Source: an uncultured Clostridia bacterium
Lineage (GTDB): Bacteria; Bacillota; Clostridia; Christensenellales; Pumilibacteraceae
DNA: 14,397 bases
Direction of reading: 5' to 3'
Assembly: GCA_947588325.1 (NCBI GenBank)
Contig: CANPYH010000026.1
Span: 1 to 14,397, forward strand
Shown here: positions 12,333 to 14,397 of the stretch, in pieces
Position numbering within the stretch: position 1 is the first letter of the stretch
How the letters are laid out: every line of letters starts with the position of its first letter
Program-made: the position numbers and the translations under genes
Notes under the pieces: generated by a model
The model's input: the letters and a program-made list of their open reading frames with translations, nothing else
What the model was told of the DNA's origin: nothing
The model's database searches: none

Positions 12333-12880
12333 ATGACTTAATTTCTATAATGTTTTTTTGTTTTTTAGTACTACTTAATTGAATTTTGGCTGCATCCCAT
12401 GATACCTGACATTTGTCGGCAATATCTTTGATTTTCATGTCCTTTATCAAATATGATGATGCAAGCAATTCACCGGCAAAACAATTTGCCTGCCACTCCG
12501 GATCTTCGTAAGCAGGGACTGTTTGGTCGTCACTCAATTGACAGAATGAAACGACTCTGCTATTGTGTAAAAACAGATGCCCCACTTCGTGTGCAATGGT
12601 AAGTCTATCCCTTCCGTGTCCATTTACTGCACGCTGGTAAACGTCTCCGCGGATACAAATAATACGTTCATCGGGAAACGTTTCACCATGCTTATCGCCC
12701 ATTTCATCTTTTGATACAACCTCAAAAGAGTAATCGCCCCTAAAAAAATTGTGGTAAAACGTTTTCCGCAAATTTCAGAATGGGAAAATTCAACTCATTT
12801 TCCAAACCGCAAATTTTCTTTATCTGGTAGACAATTTGCCAAATTTCATTGCGCGACAATCCATCTACTTTTGTTGGCAC
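12331..12880 (-). pseudogene. ImmA/IrrE-type metallopeptidase, frameshifted
   Basis: In the ungapped frame the C-terminal part (about 136 residues) carries the zinc-peptidase motif HEVGHLFLH, the preceding EMGDKHGETFPDE and GRDRLTIA segments, and the EWQANCFAGELL helix typical of the ImmA/IrrE (COG2856) family, which cleaves partner XRE repressors. A second frame upstream encodes 46 residues (from GTG 12880, with GGGGGTG ahead of it, to a TAG at 12742-12740; includes GLSRNEIWQIVYQIKKICG and FPILKFAENVLPQFF) that is exactly the missing N-terminal part. The two frames join if one T is removed from the T7 run (complement 12742-12748), giving about 182 residues. This could be a true loss of function, transcriptional slippage restoring the frame, or a sequence error. 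It lies directly behind its XRE partner, two bases after that stop. Confidence 0.8.
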
Positions 12881-12882
12881 TA

Positions 12883-13236
12883 CTAACTCACCCCCAATAT
12901 TCTCTTGATTTCTTCAATTTGCTCTTCGTCCATTGTTGCAAATTTACGTGCAAAAGAAACCGCAACTTCTCGATTTTGCTTTGCTACGCCGGACAAATCT
13001 ATTTCGCAACATTGTTCGGTTTCTGCAATGGCTTGATCTAAACGTTCACTTTGGCTTTCATTTAATCCATACAACAGGCTTATCTTTTTGTTCCAATCCG
13101 AAGGCATTTTTCTTTTTCCGTTTTCTACTGCCGACAAAAACGAAGCGGACACGTTCAATTTGGACGCCATATCAGCAAGTATTTCGTTGTTGTCGATACG
13201 AACTTTTCTCAAAAATTTACCAATACTCGTTATCAT
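12883..13236 (-). CDS. XRE-family transcriptional repressor (ImmR-like)
   Basis: This 117-residue DNA-binding protein has a helix-turn-helix domain covering about residues 5-60: IGKFLRKVRIDNNEILADMA, then LNVSASFLSAVENGKRKMP, the recognition-helix region, and a following IS-LLYGL helix. The C-terminal half is helical and acidic, ending with EEQIEEIKRILGVS. Such repressors pair with an ImmA/IrrE peptidase that inactivates them under stress, as on integrative elements and phages, and the next gene is that peptidase. The start at 13236 is chosen for its AAGGAGAAAGAGG site; the frame is open back to 13296 but that runs into the promoter. It probably controls its own promoter and perhaps the downstream cassettes. 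Confidence 0.88.
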   Translation of the reverse strand: MITSIGKFLRKVRIDNNEILADMASKLNVSASFLSAVENGKRKMPSDWNKKISLLYGLNESQSERLDQAIAETEQCCEIDLSGVAKQNREVAVSFARKFATMDEEQIEEIKRILGVS

Positions 13237-13267
13237 TCCTCTTTCTCCTTGTTGTCCTTGTGCTTTT

Positions 13268-13296
13268 ATCTTACTACACCTGAAAACGTTTGTCAA
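13268..13296 (-). promoter_or_regulatory. Promoter of the XRE-ImmA operon
   Basis: The minus strand reads TTGACA (13296-13291), a 17-base spacer and TAAGAT (13273-13268). The predicted transcript start near 13261 leaves a leader of about 25 nt with the ribosome-binding site. It may also feed cassette B, as no terminator is seen on the minus strand between the ImmA-like gene and the second DUF4417 gene. Confidence 0.8.
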
Positions 13297-13373
13297 CTAT
13301 TTTGTGAATATTTTTTTCATTTGGTGTAAGAAATTTACAACGTTGACGACTCGCGCGCCCTACTTGCATATAA

Positions 13374-13404
13374 AAAGGCTTATTCCTCGTCGGAATAAGC
13401 CTTT
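13374..13404 (-). terminator. Intrinsic terminator of ppdK
   Basis: AAAGGCTTATTCC (13374-13386) and GGAATAAGCCTTT (13392-13404) form a perfect 13-bp stem with a 5-base loop. On the minus strand it is followed by TTATATG, extending the T-run of the stem end. It sits 33 bases after the ppdK stop and isolates ppdK from the repressor operon. Confidence 0.9.
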
Positions 13405-13436
13405 GGGGGTGATTGTGTGTTGTTTCCGGTTACCGA

Positions 13437-14397
13437 TTACTTTCTCGGGTTCTTGATGTTTGCCTGTGCTGCTGCGAGGCGCGCAAGGGGTACGCGGAAA
13501 GGCGAGCAGGAAACGTAGTCGAGGCCGGCGCGGTGGAAGAAGTCGATACTGCTCGGGTCGCCGCCGTGTTCGCCGCAAACGCCGAGTTTAATCTTCTTAT
13601 TGGTAGCGCGACCCTTTTCGGAAGCGAGTTTGATAAGGGAGCCGACGCCTTCCTCGTCCACTTTTGCGAAGGGATCGGACTCGTATATCTTCTTTGCGTA
13701 GTACTCGGGCAGGAACTTACCTGCGTCGTCACGCGAGAAACCGAAGGTCATCTGCGTCAGGTCGTTGGTACCGAAGGAGAAGAACTGCGCCTCTTCGGCG
13801 ATCTTGTCAGCGGTTACGGCCGCTCTCGGTATCTCGATCATAGTGCCGACCATGTATGTCATATCCGACTTATTCTCGGCTATGATCTTATCGGCTACTT
13901 CGCACACAATGCTCTTGACATATTTAAGCTCTTTTACGTCGCCTACGAGAGGAATCATGATCTCGGGAACGATGTGCCAGCCCATTTCCTTATTAACTTC
14001 GAGCGCTGCCTCGATAACCGCTCTCGTCTGCATCTTTGCGATCTCGGGATACGTTACCGAAAGACGGCAACCACGGTGACCCATCATAGGGTTAGCTTCG
14101 TGAAGTCCGACAATCGTGCTCTTAAGCTCCTCGAAAGGAATGCCCATATTCTTGGCAAGCTCGATTATCTCCCAATCCTCGTGGGGAACGAACTCGTGAA
14201 GAGGGGGATCCAGGAAACGAACGGTCATAGGTCTGCCCTCGAGCGCTATGTACATTGCCTTGAAGTCGCCCTTCTGCATGGGAAGGAGTTTAGCAAGTGC
14301 ATGCTCGCGCTCCTCTTCGGTCTTGGACACTATCATCTCGCGGATAGCGGGGATACGCTGGGGTTCGAAGAACATATGCTCGGTGCGGCAAAGCCCG
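13437..14397 (-). CDS. ppdK: Pyruvate, phosphate dikinase, C-terminal part (5' end outside window)
   Basis: The last 320 or so residues of an enzyme of about 880 residues that interconverts pyruvate, ATP and phosphate with PEP, AMP and pyrophosphate. The visible part is the PEP/pyruvate-binding barrel: GLCRTEHMFFEPQRI at the window edge, the VRFLDPPLHEF strand, EANPMMGHRGCRLSVTYPEI, PEIMIPLVG, VGTMIEIPRAA, FFSFGTNDLTQMTFGFSRDD, and the catalytic-Cys loop GVCGEHGGDP followed by DYVSCSPFRVPLARLAAAQ. All expected active-site residues of this domain are present. The N-terminal ATP-grasp and the phosphohistidine domains are outside the window. Its GC-rich composition matches the other housekeeping genes, so it marks the right border of the AT-rich island. 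It ends at a strong terminator. Confidence 0.97.
   Translation of the reverse strand, partial: GLCRTEHMFFEPQRIPAIREMIVSKTEEEREHALAKLLPMQKGDFKAMYIALEGRPMTVRFLDPPLHEFVPHEDWEIIELAKNMGIPFEELKSTIVGLHEANPMMGHRGCRLSVTYPEIAKMQTRAVIEAALEVNKEMGWHIVPEIMIPLVGDVKELKYVKSIVCEVADKIIAENKSDMTYMVGTMIEIPRAAVTADKIAEEAQFFSFGTNDLTQMTFGFSRDDAGKFLPEYYAKKIYESDPFAKVDEEGVGSLIKLASEKGRATNKKIKLGVCGEHGGDPSSIDFFHRAGLDYVSCSPFRVPLARLAAAQANIKNPRK

Larger units (their letters stand above)
12191..12336. repeat. Conserved cassette-head element, copy 2
   Basis: Direct repeat of 10182-10328 about 2.0 kb away, with the same internal layout: inverted repeats at 12200-12212 and 12215-12228, promoter, 11-codon ORF and terminator. Its right end just enters the ImmA-like gene, covering its stop codon (TAA at 12333-12331). 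Recombination between the two copies would delete cassette B exactly. Confidence 0.93.

Noticed and set aside
8185..13340. Prophage or CRISPR interpretation of the middle region
   Set aside because: No capsid, terminase, integrase or Cas-like proteins, and only two long repeats, not a regular array.

Overview
The window looks like a chromosomal piece of an uncultured Clostridia-type Gram-positive bacterium (Bacillota, possibly a gut lineage). The grounds are strong AGGAGG ribosome-binding sites, consensus sigma-70 promoters, a dgt-dnaG-rpoD-trmK-Nif3-zinc-ribbon gene order, and a pyruvate phosphate dikinase. The host genes are near 55% GC in the lines I counted by eye. The middle third is clearly more AT-rich and looks acquired. 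Almost everything is on the minus strand. No sequence search was run; names rest on motifs read by eye.

Right to left on the minus strand (transcription order): the C-terminal third of ppdK (13437-14397) ends at a good terminator. Next comes an XRE-family repressor (12883-13236) with its own promoter and an ImmA/IrrE metallopeptidase broken by a one-base frameshift in a T7 run (12331-12880). Then follow two related cassettes. Cassette B (10908-12176) is a DUF4417 protein, a Gly-rich-start putative toxin and a small acidic putative immunity protein. Cassette A (8185-10169) is a DUF4417 protein, a polymorphic-toxin-type-50-like protein and a small acidic putative immunity protein, followed by two further members of what looks like the same immunity family. 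Genes within each cassette abut or overlap by 4 bases.

Each cassette is headed by the same 146/147-base element (10182-10328 and 12191-12336). The two copies are about 96-97% identical although the DUF4417 proteins they precede are strongly diverged. On the PLUS strand, opposite to the cassettes, the element carries a perfect TTGACA-N17-TATAAT promoter, then about 75 nt ending in a hairpin plus U-tract terminator. It therefore looks like a small-RNA gene (or a nearly leaderless 11-codon ORF) antisense to the leader of the DUF4417 mRNA. A conserved RNA paired with a conserved protein and a variable toxin/immunity payload is the main candidate for an undescribed system here.

Left of the island lies the housekeeping operon: dgt, dnaG, rpoD, trmK, a Nif3-like gene, a zinc-ribbon coiled-coil gene, galU, and a truncated amidohydrolase-like protein that has lost the recognisable metal ligands. 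It is driven by a perfect consensus promoter at 7824-7852, whose -10 box lies inside a 13-bp palindrome. A tRNA-Leu gene with an AAG anticodon and its own promoter closes the window.
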